This document shows positions 44,706 to 54,852 of a stretch of 64,000 nt of DNA, piece by piece; position 1 is the stretch's first letter; the number at the start of each line of letters is the position of its first letter. A model generated the notes under the pieces. The model was not told where the DNA came from. It ran no database searches and saw nothing but the letters and a program-made list of their open reading frames with translations. The DNA is from an uncultured Metabacillus sp. (GTDB lineage: Bacteria > Bacillota > Bacilli > Bacillales > Bacillaceae): positions 1 through 64,000 of the forward strand of contig NZ_CANNCR010000020.1 in assembly GCF_947503125.1 (NCBI RefSeq), read 5' to 3'. Position numbers and translations under genes: made by a program.

Positions 44706-45232
44706 TTTATTGGGAAATCTTCCTTGCCTTTTTTATTCCGGGAATACTAGGGTATGGAGGCGGCCCAGCTTCCATTCCATTAATTGAAAATGAGGTTGTA
44801 GATCGCTACGGTTGGATGAGTGTAAACGAATTTAGCGAGGTGCTTGCATTAGGCAATGCTCTTCCTGGTCCAATCGCGACAAAGATGGCTGGCTATATTG
44901 GCTATCAGCAAGGTGGTATCTTAGGAAGCTTTGTAGGCATGTTTGCGACCGTTGCCCCATCGTTAATCTTAATGATCGTATTATTAGGATTTTTATATAA
45001 ATATAAAGATTCTCCTAAAGTCAAAAGAATGACTACTTATATTAGACCGACAATTGCTGTATTACTTGGGGTTATGGCATTTAGCTTTTTTTCTACAGCC
45101 TACATTGATACTGGTATTTGGCAGACACTTTTTCTAATCGTCATCAGTTTTTTATTATTAGAAAAGTGGAAGGTGCACCCTGCCCTTGTTATTGTTGGGG
45201 CTATGGGATATGGAGCAATTTTTATTACGTAA
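44702..45232 (+). CDS. Chromate transporter family half-protein (partner)
   Basis: 176-aa membrane protein homologous to the preceding one (GYGGGPASIPLIENEVVDRY, ALGNALPGPIATKMAGYIGY). The two probably form an antiparallel heterodimer equivalent to full-length ChrA. A bidirectional terminator follows the gene. Confidence 0.82.
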   Translation: MIYWEIFLAFFIPGILGYGGGPASIPLIENEVVDRYGWMSVNEFSEVLALGNALPGPIATKMAGYIGYQQGGILGSFVGMFATVAPSLILMIVLLGFLYKYKDSPKVKRMTTYIRPTIAVLLGVMAFSFFSTAYIDTGIWQTLFLIVISFLLLEKWKVHPALVIVGAMGYGAIFIT

Positions 45233-45253
45233 TGGTTTTTATCAGGCAAAATA

Positions 45254-45299
45254 AAAAAATCTAACAAAGTCTCTTTAAAGACATTGTTAGATTTTTCTT
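45254..45299. terminator. Bidirectional terminator between chrA pair and transporter gene
   Basis: AAATCTAACAA pairs with TTGTTAGATTT, extended by AGTC/GACA pairing, with A-run before and T-run after. The flanking genes converge here. Confidence 0.82.
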
Positions 45300-46688
45300 C
45301 TATATTAAAAACATCGCAACAATCGTTGTCACAACAAGCCCAATTGAAACGGGTATTAGATTTTTTCTTGCCAATTCAAAGGGGTCAACGCCGCAGATTG
45401 CTGCCGCTGGAATCAACGCCCACGGAATTAACGTTCCTCCTCCTACCCAAATTCCTGTTACTTGACCTAAAGCTGTTAAGGTTGCCGCACTAGCCCCAAT
45501 GGCCGTTGAAAACAATTGCGCAATCGAACCTGCAAGGGAAATTCCTGAGAAGCCTGAGCCATCAAGTCCTGTTAAAACTCCGACACCAGTTAACGTAATA
45601 GTTGCAATCTCTGGTGTAAGAGGTACGACATTGGCAAGAGCAACACCGAGATCGTTAATAATTCCTTCAGAGCTCTTCGGTAAATATTCTCCAATGATGG
45701 AATAAAATCCAGCATCCCCTAAGTAAAAAAACGCAGCAATCGGTATAACTGGACCGAATACACGAAATCCAAACTGAAATCCTTGGATCAAGTAGTTTGT
45801 GGTTTCTTCGAGACCGCGTTTTTTGTGAGTCAGACAAGTTGTCACAATTAAAATGAGCAATGCAGTTCCACCGATTAAAGCAGTTGCATCTCCGCCTTGA
45901 AGGTTTAAAGTGAACATGAGGATAACATCAATTAGAAAAATAATCGGAATCAACAAAGCTAAGATTTTTTTAGCTGCTGTTGATAATTGTTTATCAGATG
46001 AGTCCTGAATAGGCGATGTGGTTGATACTGTTGGAAAGGGTTTTTTTAACTTAATATCTCTCATTAAGAGAAAATAAGCAGAAATGGTTGTAACAACTCC
46101 CATTGTAATCACAAGAGGAAAACTTGCTTGAATGACATCCCCAACTGGCAAGCCTGCAGCATCTGCCGTCAGCTTTGGTGCAGCTTGGATGATGAAATCA
46201 CCTGAAAGAGCGATACCATGACCGAATAAATTCATTGAAATCGCAACACCTAACGCCGGCAAGCCTGCTCTGATAGCAACTGGCAGCAGGACAGCTCCAA
46301 TTAAGGCAACTGCTGGAGATGGCCAGAAGAAAAACGAAATCATCATCATTAAAATCCCAATTGTCCAGTATGCAGTGGTCGGATTTTTTATGACTTTTGA
46401 GAAGGGAGAGATCATCACTTCATTTATGCCTGATATCGTTAATATTTTACTCATTGCAACAATAATGGAGATAACAAGAATCGTAGGCAATAATTCGGTG
46501 ATGGCAAAGATAAAACTATTAAAAAGACTGCTAATAGAATCACTAACAGAAAATGTCGATGCAGCAGCAAGTGAGAGTATACCAACTATACAAATAATCG
46601 TCGTATCACGGCGAAAGAGCATAAAGCCAACGATTGCAAGAATAAATGTTAAGTAGATCCAATGAATGAGTGTAAGATCTATTTCCAT
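45300..46688 (-). CDS. Large integral membrane transporter, substrate unknown
   Basis: 462-aa protein with about 12 hydrophobic helices and two similar halves, as in ion-transporter-superfamily secondary carriers. Notable segments are FFFWPSPAVALIGAVLLPVA, SMNLFGHGIALSGDFIIQAA and, in the second half, GLDGSGFSGISLAGSIAQL. The ATG at 46688 has AGGAG eight bases upstream; a GTG nine bases earlier sits inside that site. I cannot name the family with confidence. Isolated gene between two hairpin or repeat regions. Confidence 0.7.
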   Translation of the reverse strand: MEIDLTLIHWIYLTFILAIVGFMLFRRDTTIICIVGILSLAAASTFSVSDSISSLFNSFIFAITELLPTILVISIIVAMSKILTISGINEVMISPFSKVIKNPTTAYWTIGILMMMISFFFWPSPAVALIGAVLLPVAIRAGLPALGVAISMNLFGHGIALSGDFIIQAAPKLTADAAGLPVGDVIQASFPLVITMGVVTTISAYFLLMRDIKLKKPFPTVSTTSPIQDSSDKQLSTAAKKILALLIPIIFLIDVILMFTLNLQGGDATALIGGTALLILIVTTCLTHKKRGLEETTNYLIQGFQFGFRVFGPVIPIAAFFYLGDAGFYSIIGEYLPKSSEGIINDLGVALANVVPLTPEIATITLTGVGVLTGLDGSGFSGISLAGSIAQLFSTAIGASAATLTALGQVTGIWVGGGTLIPWALIPAAAICGVDPFELARKNLIPVSIGLVVTTIVAMFLI

Positions 46689-46850
46689 TTCTATCACTCC
46701 TGTAGGGAAAATGCCTATAATAGGTTCTTAATACTGTATGAATGAGTGAAAGAGAATGTGAGTGGGGCAAGAAAATTTCATGCATAAGCCATGTAGAAAG
46801 AAGTTGTCATTTCCAAGGAAATATTGTCAGAAGTGCATAAGTTGTCTAAT

Positions 46851-47061
46851 CGTGGGTTGGACCAAGAAAAGAAGGTAATCCCGCTGTTAGTGGTTCAATT
46901 ATTGAAATTTGTGATTCAAATCCCACGAATTGTGGCTCATTTAATGAAGTTTGTGGTTCAATCCCAACAATTCGTGGTTCAATTACCCGGAAAGAAGGTG
47001 ATCCCGCTGTCAGTGGTTCAATTCCCAAGAATCCCTTGTCAGTGTTTCTATCTCAAAGTTT
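46851..47061. repeat. 21-bp-period tandem repeat array
   Basis: Units start at 46889, 46910, 46931, 46952, 46973 and 47012, each 21 bp, with consensus (A/T/C)GTGGTTCAATTCCCA plus five or six variable bases ending AAT. A distinct 18-bp unit GAAGGTRATCCCGCTGTY occurs at 46871-46888 and 46994-47011, each directly before an AGTGGTTCAATT unit. Diverged units flank both ends (46851, 47041). On the minus strand the units keep one frame and encode an IEPxxxG heptad, but no ribosome binding site is seen. No Cas genes and no unique spacers: not CRISPR. Confidence 0.8.
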
Positions 47062-47148
47062 AGTTCATGAATCCGAGTATAAAATTTATCTTTTACTCCT
47101 GAAGACTTCTTCCAATCATCTCCTCTTGCAACACAGCCATCATTATTA

Positions 47149-47652
47149 TTATTCATCCAAATCAACAGAATAGTATTTCGCAACATATGCAGGATTTGCA
47201 AGGGGCTGACCTAATCCTCCGTTTGAGCCCGTTTTTTTGAGAATCGTATCAAAAGAGGTCGACTCCTGCCATGCCTTAGAGTACTGTTCACTTTCCCATA
47301 ATGTTAAAATAATGTAAGTGTCACCTTTTAAAGGTCGCAATAAACGAATGGCTGAAATGCCGGTTTGTTTTTCCATTTTTAGTGACTCGTCCTGAAAGGT
47401 TTTTTCGAATAACGGTCTAGCTTCAGATGAAACAGGGATATTATTCACGAGAGCATATGCTCCGTTCGCCAAATCCCCTGATGAATAAAGGATGTCATAT
47501 TTTTTGGGAACATTAAAGATCGTTTTACCATCCGTTTCATGAAATAAAACAGCGGTTTGATTGTTAGCCATAAGCCTTAATTTTTTATCGGTGTGTTTCT
47601 TCACCAGCTTGGCTAAGTAATCAACCGTACCATAGGTTATGTAAAGCTTCAT
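47149..47652 (-). CDS. hmoB: Haem-degrading monooxygenase HmoB
   Basis: 167-aa protein. A variable N-terminal domain (1-65) is followed by an antibiotic-biosynthesis-monooxygenase fold (about 66-150) with the LTLWESEQYSKAW segment typical of IsdG/HmoB enzymes. In B. subtilis HmoB (YhgC) opens haem to release iron. The ATG follows GAGGTGATGAG. Divergent from pbpF and near hemEH, as in B. subtilis. Confidence 0.8.
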   Translation of the reverse strand: MKLYITYGTVDYLAKLVKKHTDKKLRLMANNQTAVLFHETDGKTIFNVPKKYDILYSSGDLANGAYALVNNIPVSSEARPLFEKTFQDESLKMEKQTGISAIRLLRPLKGDTYIILTLWESEQYSKAWQESTSFDTILKKTGSNGGLGQPLANPAYVAKYYSVDLDE

Positions 47653-47791
47653 CTCTCATCACCTCATTGTTCATTATGCTAAATGGTCATTTTAGTATAC
47701 CAGTTACTATTCACCTTTTCCCAAAATTTATTGTGTTCACACATATACCTGCCTATTTTTAACAATACTAAAAGAAATAAGGGGTGAGCAT

Positions 47792-49933
47792 ATGAAAAAG
47801 AAATTTCTTTTATCGTGTCTGATACTAATAATTACTGTTGCTTTCTCGTTTTTAGGCTATATATTTATTATTTTTATGGGGAATTACGTAATAGATGATG
47901 AGAAATTAGTTATGAACACAGCTTCTAAGCTCGTTGACATAGAAGGAAAAGAAATAACAAAGCTCTATATTGAGAATCGGGAGCTTGTTGACATTTCTGA
48001 AGTGCCGGATCATGTGCAGCAGGCATTTATTTCAGTTGAAGACCAACGGTTTTATGAGCATTATGGCATTGACATGAGAGCGATAGGCAGGGCGTTATAT
48101 AAGGATATCCTTGCTGGCAGCAAAGTTGAAGGAGGCAGCACGATTACCCAGCAGCTGGCGAAAAATATCTTTTTGACAAATGACAAAACACTGCTTCGGA
48201 AAACAAAGGAAGCGATTATCGCTATAAATCTGGAAAAGCGATACAGCAAAGCAAAATTACTGGAAATGTATTTAAACCAAGTTTATTTTGGGCACGGTGC
48301 TTATGGAATTAAATCTGCAGCAAAGTTTTATTTTAATAAGGATGTTTCAGAGCTGACTCTTGAGGAAGGGGCCCTTTTAGCAGGGATACCGAAAGCACCG
48401 TCAACATACTCGCCAATCGACAATGCTGAAAAGAGCAGAGAACGCCGAAATGTTATTTTAAGCTTAATGGGTGATCAAAACTATATTTCATACGAAGAGG
48501 TTGTTAGAACACAAGGAAAAACAGTGAAATTAAAAGTAAACAAAAAACAGGAGAGCCCGTGGATATCAACCTATATTGATATGGTATTTGATGAAGCAAA
48601 AGAAAAGTATGCTCTTTCTAATGAGGAGTTATTAAGAGGAGGATATACGATTACTGTTTCCCTTCAGGAAGAGCTTCAAAAGTCTGCTTATGAATTGTTC
48701 CAAAAGAAAGAGTACTTTCCGGGAACAGATGAACATGCACAAGGTGCATTTATTTTAATTGATAATAAAACAGGAGGCGTTTTGGCAGCTATTGGCGGAC
48801 GGGATTACGTGCCAAAGGGGTTAAATCGATTGAATGTGATGCGACAGCCGGGTTCAACATTTAAACCGATTGCGGTTTATGCCCCATCGATTGAGTCAGA
48901 CTTGTTTCATCCTTATTCGTTATTAAAGGATGAAAAGCTGAAATATGGAGATTACCTACCGGAAAATTATGATAACCAATATGCTGGAAAGGTAACCATG
49001 TTTGATGCCATTATTTCGTCTAAAAATGCGGCAGCCGTCTGGACATTATCTGAATTAGGAATTGAGAACAGTAAGAAGTATTTACAAAAGGTAGGGATTT
49101 CCTTTAAGGATAATGGATTAGCTATCGCCTTGGGAGGACTCTCAAAAGGGGTAACGCCTATTCAGATGGCAAATGCCTATCGCACGTTCACAACGAATGG
49201 AAACTACAGTGAACATCATCTTATCGAAAAAATAACGGATCGCAAAGGAGAAGTCATTGCTGAAAACAAACAAGAGGCGGAGCGGGTTTATTCTCCGCAA
49301 ACGGCCTGGGATATGACGAGAATGCTTCAGCATGTCGTAAGTGAAGGAACAGCAAAGCATGGCGCGTTTCAAGGTGAACTTGCTGGGAAAACAGGGACGA
49401 CTTCATTCCCAGGGGTTGAGGGAGCGGCGAAGGATGCTTGGTTTGTTGGTTTTACCGAAAATGTCGTTGGCGCTATTTGGATGGGATATGATAAGACCGA
49501 TAAAGCTCATTATTTAAAACATGGAAGCTCCTACCCTACTAAATTGTTTAAGGATATTTTAACTGAGGCAAAGTGGGAACAAAACGTGGTATTTAAGGTT
49601 CCAGAAGGTGTGAATGATTTAGAAAGTCCAATCCGCCTCAAGGAAATCGATAGAGTAGATGCAAGATACACGTTTAAACCGCTTGGATTAATCACGTTAA
49701 CACTTCAATGGGAAGCACAACAGGATGAGCGAGTGGAATACCGAATATATGAACAATCTGAAAGTGGACAAAAGCTTGTCGGAACCGTTACAGGTAAAGG
49801 ATTTTATGAAATTCCGTATGTAAATGTCTTTTCAGAAAGCACGTATAAGGTTGCCCCATTTAATGTCCAAACCAGGGAAGAAGGGGTCGCAGTTGAATTC
49901 TCGAAACCAAGCTTATTTGGTTCAAATAAATAA
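47792..49933 (+). CDS. pbpF: Class A penicillin-binding protein PbpF
   Basis: 713-aa bifunctional peptidoglycan synthase. An N-terminal membrane anchor (about 4-30) precedes a GT51 glycosyltransferase with catalytic Glu83 in VEDQRFYEHYG and GGSTITQQLAKN. The transpeptidase has the SxxK motif Ser355-Thr-Phe-Lys358 (PGSTFKPI), SKN and KTGTT. A short C-terminal beta domain follows. Polymerises and cross-links cell-wall glycan on the outer membrane face. Order hmoB-pbpF-hemEH matches B. subtilis, where pbpF has forespore-linked expression. Confidence 0.9.
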   Translation: MKKKFLLSCLILIITVAFSFLGYIFIIFMGNYVIDDEKLVMNTASKLVDIEGKEITKLYIENRELVDISEVPDHVQQAFISVEDQRFYEHYGIDMRAIGRALYKDILAGSKVEGGSTITQQLAKNIFLTNDKTLLRKTKEAIIAINLEKRYSKAKLLEMYLNQVYFGHGAYGIKSAAKFYFNKDVSELTLEEGALLAGIPKAPSTYSPIDNAEKSRERRNVILSLMGDQNYISYEEVVRTQGKTVKLKVNKKQESPWISTYIDMVFDEAKEKYALSNEELLRGGYTITVSLQEELQKSAYELFQKKEYFPGTDEHAQGAFILIDNKTGGVLAAIGGRDYVPKGLNRLNVMRQPGSTFKPIAVYAPSIESDLFHPYSLLKDEKLKYGDYLPENYDNQYAGKVTMFDAIISSKNAAAVWTLSELGIENSKKYLQKVGISFKDNGLAIALGGLSKGVTPIQMANAYRTFTTNGNYSEHHLIEKITDRKGEVIAENKQEAERVYSPQTAWDMTRMLQHVVSEGTAKHGAFQGELAGKTGTTSFPGVEGAAKDAWFVGFTENVVGAIWMGYDKTDKAHYLKHGSSYPTKLFKDILTEAKWEQNVVFKVPEGVNDLESPIRLKEIDRVDARYTFKPLGLITLTLQWEAQQDERVEYRIYEQSESGQKLVGTVTGKGFYEIPYVNVFSESTYKVAPFNVQTREEGVAVEFSKPSLFGSNK

Positions 49934-49934
49934 G

Positions 49935-50054
49935 AAAAGCGTAAGCGCCTTGATCAGCCTAGGGCAAATAAGACGCTCATGAATAGAAGGCGTTCTTTGC
50001 CTTCAATTCATGAGTGACTAGACCCTAGAGGGGGCTAGGCGCTGGAGCTAGACA
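49935..50054. repeat. Dispersed-repeat-like element with nested inverted repeats
   Basis: AGCGCCT (about 49944) near the left pairs with AGGCGCT (about 50037) near the right. Inside lie CTCATGAAT and ATTCATGAG around an AAGGC/GCCTT stem. The edges GCGTAAGCGCCTTGATCAGC and GCGCTGGAGCTAGACAC are wording I know from intergenic repeats common in Bacillus-group genomes. It follows the pbpF stop directly and could form a long RNA hairpin. Confidence 0.6.
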
Positions 50055-50098
50055 CAAAAAACTAGGTTATAATTTTCTTACCTTTTGAAGAGAAACAT

Positions 50099-50138
50099 CC
50101 ATCTAACGGGTCATCATCGTTAAGATGGGTTTTCTTTT
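50099..50138 (+). terminator. Terminator after pbpF
   Basis: CCATCTAACG (50099-50108) pairs with CGTTAAGATGG (near 50119-50129), with one bulged base, followed by GTTTTCTTTT. Confidence 0.7.
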
Positions 50139-50320
50139 GTAGAAGCATAATTCGTAATTCGACTTTTTTTCGACATTTCCTCATCATAACTATACAACAT
50201 GGTTTGAAAACGTTATAGTTGTAAGTGTTGAGGTTTTAATGTAGAATTAATATCAGATTATAATTATTATTATTTAACAAAAGGGATTTCCCTTCTTAGG
50301 ATAGAAAGGTGGCTTTTTGG

Positions 50321-51373
50321 ATGGCTGAAAAAAAAATAAATGATACGTTTTTAAAAGCTTGTCGCGGTGAAAAAACGGACTATGTTCCGGTTTGGTATAT
50401 GAGACAAGCTGGGCGATCACAGCCTGAATACCGTGCAATAAAAGAAAAATACAGCCTTTTTGAAATCACACATCAGCCTGAATTATGTGCATATGTAACA
50501 AGATTGCCTGTGGAACAGTATGATGTTGATGCTGCGATTCTTTATAAAGATATAATGACTCCACTCCCGGCAATCGGCGTGAATGTTGAAATAAAGTCAG
50601 GAATCGGGCCGGTCATTGATAACCCTATTCGTTCTCTTAGTGATGTTGAAAAGCTAGGGGAAATTGATCCTGAAACAGATGTTGCATATGTATTAGAGAC
50701 GATTAAGCTGCTTACTCAAGAACAGCTTGAGGTACCGTTAATCGGATTTACGGGAGCACCCTTTACACTGGCCAGCTATATGATCGAGGGAGGTCCTTCT
50801 AGAAATTATAACAAGACAAAAGCATTTATGTATGCAGAACCGAAGGCATGGTTCGCTTTAATGGATAAGCTTGCTGATATGAGCGTTACCTATGTAAAGG
50901 CGCAAATTAAAGCAGGGACAAAAGCGATTCAAATTTTTGACTCATGGGTTGGCGCCCTTAATGTGGCAGATTATCGCTATTATATTAAGCCAACGATGGA
51001 ACGGATTTTTAGTGAGCTTAAATCAGAGAATGTTCCATTAATCATGTTCGGTGTCGGAGCAAGTCATTTAGCCAAAGAATGGCATGATCTTCCTTTGGAT
51101 GTTGTTGGTCTTGACTGGAGACTTCAGATCCAGGAAGCTCGTTCGATGGGACTAACAAAAACACTCCAAGGAAATCTTGATCCTGCAATTTTGCTCTCTC
51201 CATGGGAAGTTATTGAAGAAAGAGCAAAGCAAATTTTGGACCAAGGAATGCAAACGGATGGTTATATCTTTAATCTTGGACACGGTGTATTTCCTGAGGT
51301 AAATCCGGAAAATCTGAAGAAGTTGACTACTTTTATTCACCATTATTCAAGAAAAGTAAAAGTGAACGCTTAA
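50321..51373 (+). CDS. hemE: Uroporphyrinogen decarboxylase HemE
   Basis: 350-aa TIM-barrel enzyme with the substrate-binding [16 protein letters not shown] and [17 protein letters not shown] motifs. Converts uroporphyrinogen III to coproporphyrinogen III. The ATG at 50321 is chosen over the GTG at 50309, because AAAGGTGG lies eight bases upstream of it and overlaps the GTG. First gene of a hemEH unit. Confidence 0.93.
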   Translation: MAEKKINDTFLKACRGEKTDYVPVWYMRQAGRSQPEYRAIKEKYSLFEITHQPELCAYVTRLPVEQYDVDAAILYKDIMTPLPAIGVNVEIKSGIGPVIDNPIRSLSDVEKLGEIDPETDVAYVLETIKLLTQEQLEVPLIGFTGAPFTLASYMIEGGPSRNYNKTKAFMYAEPKAWFALMDKLADMSVTYVKAQIKAGTKAIQIFDSWVGALNVADYRYYIKPTMERIFSELKSENVPLIMFGVGASHLAKEWHDLPLDVVGLDWRLQIQEARSMGLTKTLQGNLDPAILLSPWEVIEERAKQILDQGMQTDGYIFNLGHGVFPEVNPENLKKLTTFIHHYSRKVKVNA

Positions 51374-51431
51374 TCTGCTTTTTTAATAAAGAACAACGAG
51401 AAATTTAGAAATGAACTAGAGGTGAATCATT

Positions 51432-52364
51432 TTGACTAAGAAAAAAATGGGGTTATTAGTCATGGCATATGGGACCCCATACAAAGAAGAAGATATTGAA
51501 CGTTACTATACACATATCCGACATGGCCGTAAGCCTGCTCCGGAAATGCTTCAGGATTTAAAAGAACGATATGAAGCAATCGGCGGAATTTCTCCATTGG
51601 CCAAAATTACGGTGGAGCAAGGTGAAAAGCTGGAGGAGCACTTAAATCGTGTACAGGATGAGATTGAATTTAAGCTCTATATTGGCTTAAAGCATATTGA
51701 ACCATTTATCGAGGATGCGGTTCAGCAAATGCATGTGGACGGGATTACGGAAGCGGTAAGCATCGTATTAGCGCCTCATTTCTCAACCTTCAGTGTCAAG
51801 TCATATAATGGACGGGCAAAAGAAGAGGCAGACAAGCATGGCGTCAACATAACGTCTGTTGAAAGCTGGTATACAGAGCCAAAATTCATTACCTACTGGG
51901 CTGATCGTGTAAAAGGTACATATGAAAGCATGTCAGCTGAGGAAAGAGAAGCTGCTGTACTCATTGTGTCTGCACATAGTCTTCCGGAAAAAATCACGGC
52001 ACATGGCGACCCATACCCACAGCAGTTACAGGAAACGGCTGACTTAATTGCAGAAGCAGCAGGCGTAAAGAATTATGTCATTGGCTGGCAAAGTGCCGGA
52101 AATACGCCGGAGCCATGGTTAGGACCAGATGTCCAGGATTTGACTAGGGATTTATATAAAGAAGGATACAAAACATTTGTTTATATTCCTGTCGGCTTTG
52201 TCGCAGATCACCTGGAAGTACTCTATGACAATGATTATGAGTGCAAGGTTGTGACAGATGAGCTAGGCGCTCACTATTATCGTCCGGAAATGCCAAATGC
52301 AAAGCAGGAGTTTATTGATTGTCTTGGGACGGTTGTTTTAAAGCATTTGAATGAAGTGAATTAG
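51432..52364 (+). CDS. hemH: Coproporphyrin ferrochelatase HemH (CpfC)
   Basis: 310-aa ferrochelatase of the Gram-positive type, with metal-binding His182 in SAHSLPEK and Glu262 in [10 protein letters not shown]. Inserts iron into coproporphyrin III in the coproporphyrin-dependent haem pathway. The start is TTG at 51432, seven bases after AGAGGTGA. A strong terminator follows, and the coproporphyrinogen oxidase gene hemY (cgoX) that normally comes next is not present at this position. Confidence 0.93.
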   Translation: MTKKKMGLLVMAYGTPYKEEDIERYYTHIRHGRKPAPEMLQDLKERYEAIGGISPLAKITVEQGEKLEEHLNRVQDEIEFKLYIGLKHIEPFIEDAVQQMHVDGITEAVSIVLAPHFSTFSVKSYNGRAKEEADKHGVNITSVESWYTEPKFITYWADRVKGTYESMSAEEREAAVLIVSAHSLPEKITAHGDPYPQQLQETADLIAEAAGVKNYVIGWQSAGNTPEPWLGPDVQDLTRDLYKEGYKTFVYIPVGFVADHLEVLYDNDYECKVVTDELGAHYYRPEMPNAKQEFIDCLGTVVLKHLNEVN

Positions 52365-52371
52365 CGGAAAG

Positions 52372-52397
52372 CGAGCTTGGAAGCAAGCTCGTTTTTT
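52372..52397 (+). terminator. Terminator of hemEH
   Basis: CGAGCTTG (52372-52379) pairs with CAAGCTCG (52384-52391), followed by a run of six T residues. Confidence 0.88.
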
Positions 52398-52429
52398 GGT
52401 TGTTTATTCGACGATGCAGTAGAAATAAG

Positions 52430-52458
52430 TTGAATATTCGATAAAAATGAGATAAAAT
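52430..52458 (+). promoter_or_regulatory. Candidate sigma-A promoter for the alpha-glucuronidase gene
   Basis: TTGAAT and TAAAAT are separated by 17 bp. It lies about 185 bp before the ATG, leaving a long AT-rich leader. Plausible but unproven. Confidence 0.4.
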
Positions 52459-52643
52459 AAACTAATCTACCATACTAGTATACACTTTTTGTGTGTAGGT
52501 GCATAACCAGATTGCTATTATATTTATATGTAAATTTTCACAAAGATTTTGTACATAGTTTCTTGCAAAAAATGAAAGGGCTTACTATATGGGGTGTAAG
52601 CTCGTTTGGTTAAAAGCCGAAATAATTAGACAAGGGAGAGAAT

Positions 52644-54710
52644 ATGATGGGAGTAATGAATACGTCTGAACGACAAGCTGATCTATGCTGGCTACCAAGA
52701 GCTGAAGGAGAGTTTAATAAGGAGTTTATCCAATCAATTAATGATGTGGCAGTAATAGGTGATTCTCCTATATTAAATACAGTGAAAAGTGAAATCGTTT
52801 CTACCTTTACTCATACTTTTAAAAGAGAGATTAGACTTAATGAAAAGAAAACACCAGATTGTCAAATCGTTTTCTCTACATTGGACGATTGCGGTGAGAT
52901 AAGAAACCAGTTTTCAAATGTGATGAATGATGAAGGCTATGCCATTAAAACAATTCATCAAACAATTTATGTTATCGCTTCCAATGATAAAGGCCTTTTA
53001 TATGGAATGTATCATTTCTTCAGATTAATCCAAAGAGGAGCAGATCTAAACAGCCTATCTATTAGTGAAAACCCGAGAAATAAAATAAGAATGATTAACC
53101 AATGGGATAATATGGATGAAACAAATGCGATGGGCAGTGTGGAGAGGGGCTATGCTGGAAAGTCAATATTCTATGCTGATAAAAAAATAGTAGAAGATAA
53201 AACGAGAATAAGAGATTATGCAAGGCTTTTGGCTTCAGTGGGGATTAATGCAATCTCTATTAATAATGTTAATGTTCATCAAATAGAAACGAAAATAATT
53301 GAAAAAGAGTTTTTACCAGAAGTCGCTGAAATAGCTGATATTTTTCGTGCCTATGGAATTCAACTATTCTTAAGTATTAATTATTCAAGTCCTATTCAGT
53401 TAGGAGGATTAAGTACCGCAGATCCTTTAGATCCGCAAGTGCAGGAATGGTGGAAAACGAAAGCGGCAGAAATTTATCAGTATATTCCTGATTTCGGCGG
53501 ATTTGTGGTGAAGGCGGATTCGGAACATCGGCCAGGACCGTTTACGTATGGAAGAAATCATGCGGATGGGGCAAATGTTTTAGCTGAGGCATTGAAACCA
53601 TTTGGCGGAGTTGTGATTTGGAGATGCTTTGTCTACAATTGCTTACAAGATTGGCGTGATCGAAGTACAGATCGTGCAAGAGCGGCATATGATCATTTCA
53701 AACCATTAGACGGAAAGTTCCTAGATAATGTTATTCTGCAAATAAAAAATGGTCCAATCGATTTTCAAGTACGAGAGCCTGTTTCTCCTTTATTAGGAGC
53801 AATAGAAAAGACGAATCACGTGATGGAATTTCAAATCACCCAAGAGTATACAGGTCAACAAAAGCATGTTTGTTTCCTTGTCCCTCAATGGAAGGAAGTT
53901 TTTGAATTTGATACATATGCAAAAGGGGAGAACTCAAAAATTAAATCAATTGTTGATGGCTCCTTATATGAGAGAGAATTGGCAGGAGTAGCAGCGGTAT
54001 CGAATATTGGTGATGACGATAATTGGACAGGACATACTTTATCCCAAGCAAATTTATATGGCTATGGCCGGTTAATTTGGAATCCTGATTTAACGTCAGA
54101 AGAAATTGCCAAAGAATGGATTGAATTGACCTTTGGTAAAGAGGAGAAAGTGTTTACACATATTTATACAATACTAATGGGATCTTGGCTGACATACGAA
54201 AAATATACGGCTCCGTTAGGGATTGGGTTTATGGTGAATCCAGGACATCATTATGGGCCAAATGTCGATGGGTATGAATATTCGGTATGGGGAACGTATC
54301 ACTTTGCCGATCGCAATGGCATTGGTGTCAATCGAACAGTAAAAGATGGAACAGGCTATACAGGTCAATATTTCCCTGAGAACACAGAAATTTATGAAAA
54401 CGTAGAAACATGTCCAGATGAGTTACTATTATTCTTCCACTATGTTTCCTATACACATCGACTACAATCAGGAAAAACGGTAATTCAGCATATTTATGAC
54501 ACTCATTTTGAAGGTGTGGAAGAAGTTGAGAAATACATGGAATTATGGAAGCAACTAGAAGGTGAGATTTCTCCAAAGGCATTTCATAACGTACTGGACC
54601 GTTTTAGTGAGCAGCTTAGAAGTGCTAAAGAATGGCGTGATCAAATCAATACGTATTTTTATAGAAAATCGGGTATTGAGGACGAAAAAAATAGATTAAT
54701 ATATAAATAA
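52644..54710 (+). CDS. aguA: Alpha-glucuronidase, GH67
   Basis: 688-aa glycoside hydrolase of family 67, without a signal peptide. It has the conserved [18 protein letters not shown] with the probable acid Glu294, and the two probable bases Asp373 in NGPIDFQ and Glu401 in QITQEY. The family removes 4-O-methyl-glucuronic acid from the ends of aldouronic acids derived from xylan, in the cytoplasm. The ATG follows AAGGGAGAG. No xylanase, transporter or uronate-pathway gene is adjacent. It stands in the position of hemY relative to B. subtilis, so it looks inserted. Confidence 0.88.
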   Translation: MMGVMNTSERQADLCWLPRAEGEFNKEFIQSINDVAVIGDSPILNTVKSEIVSTFTHTFKREIRLNEKKTPDCQIVFSTLDDCGEIRNQFSNVMNDEGYAIKTIHQTIYVIASNDKGLLYGMYHFFRLIQRGADLNSLSISENPRNKIRMINQWDNMDETNAMGSVERGYAGKSIFYADKKIVEDKTRIRDYARLLASVGINAISINNVNVHQIETKIIEKEFLPEVAEIADIFRAYGIQLFLSINYSSPIQLGGLSTADPLDPQVQEWWKTKAAEIYQYIPDFGGFVVKADSEHRPGPFTYGRNHADGANVLAEALKPFGGVVIWRCFVYNCLQDWRDRSTDRARAAYDHFKPLDGKFLDNVILQIKNGPIDFQVREPVSPLLGAIEKTNHVMEFQITQEYTGQQKHVCFLVPQWKEVFEFDTYAKGENSKIKSIVDGSLYERELAGVAAVSNIGDDDNWTGHTLSQANLYGYGRLIWNPDLTSEEIAKEWIELTFGKEEKVFTHIYTILMGSWLTYEKYTAPLGIGFMVNPGHHYGPNVDGYEYSVWGTYHFADRNGIGVNRTVKDGTGYTGQYFPENTEIYENVETCPDELLLFFHYVSYTHRLQSGKTVIQHIYDTHFEGVEEVEKYMELWKQLEGEISPKAFHNVLDRFSEQLRSAKEWRDQINTYFYRKSGIEDEKNRLIYK

Positions 54711-54852
54711 GGCGTCCAAAGTCATCCAGTTAAATACTCATGAGTGAAACGGATGCTTGTATTGGACATGCTGCACTAAAGGCGTTTGCAGGTGGCCATT
54801 ATCGAGGATTTAGGGTATGTAAAGAAAAAAATACTGGCGGAGGTTAAAAAGT

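Noticed and set aside
46851-47061. Possible CRISPR array or repeat-protein gene on the minus strand
   Set aside because: The 21-bp units are contiguous with no unique spacers. The minus-strand frame encoding the EP heptads has no ribosome binding site and starts within the repeats.
52504-52560. Possible cre site in the alpha-glucuronidase leader
   Set aside because: TGTAAATTTTCACA has the outer bases of the cre consensus but lacks the central CG, so it was not annotated.
54740-54847. 35-codon frame (start MSETDACIGHAALKAF) between the alpha-glucuronidase and epimerase genes
   Set aside because: There is no ribosome binding site and no recognisable family, and it ends within the ribosome binding site region of the next gene. 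It could be a remnant, but evidence is too thin to list as a gene.
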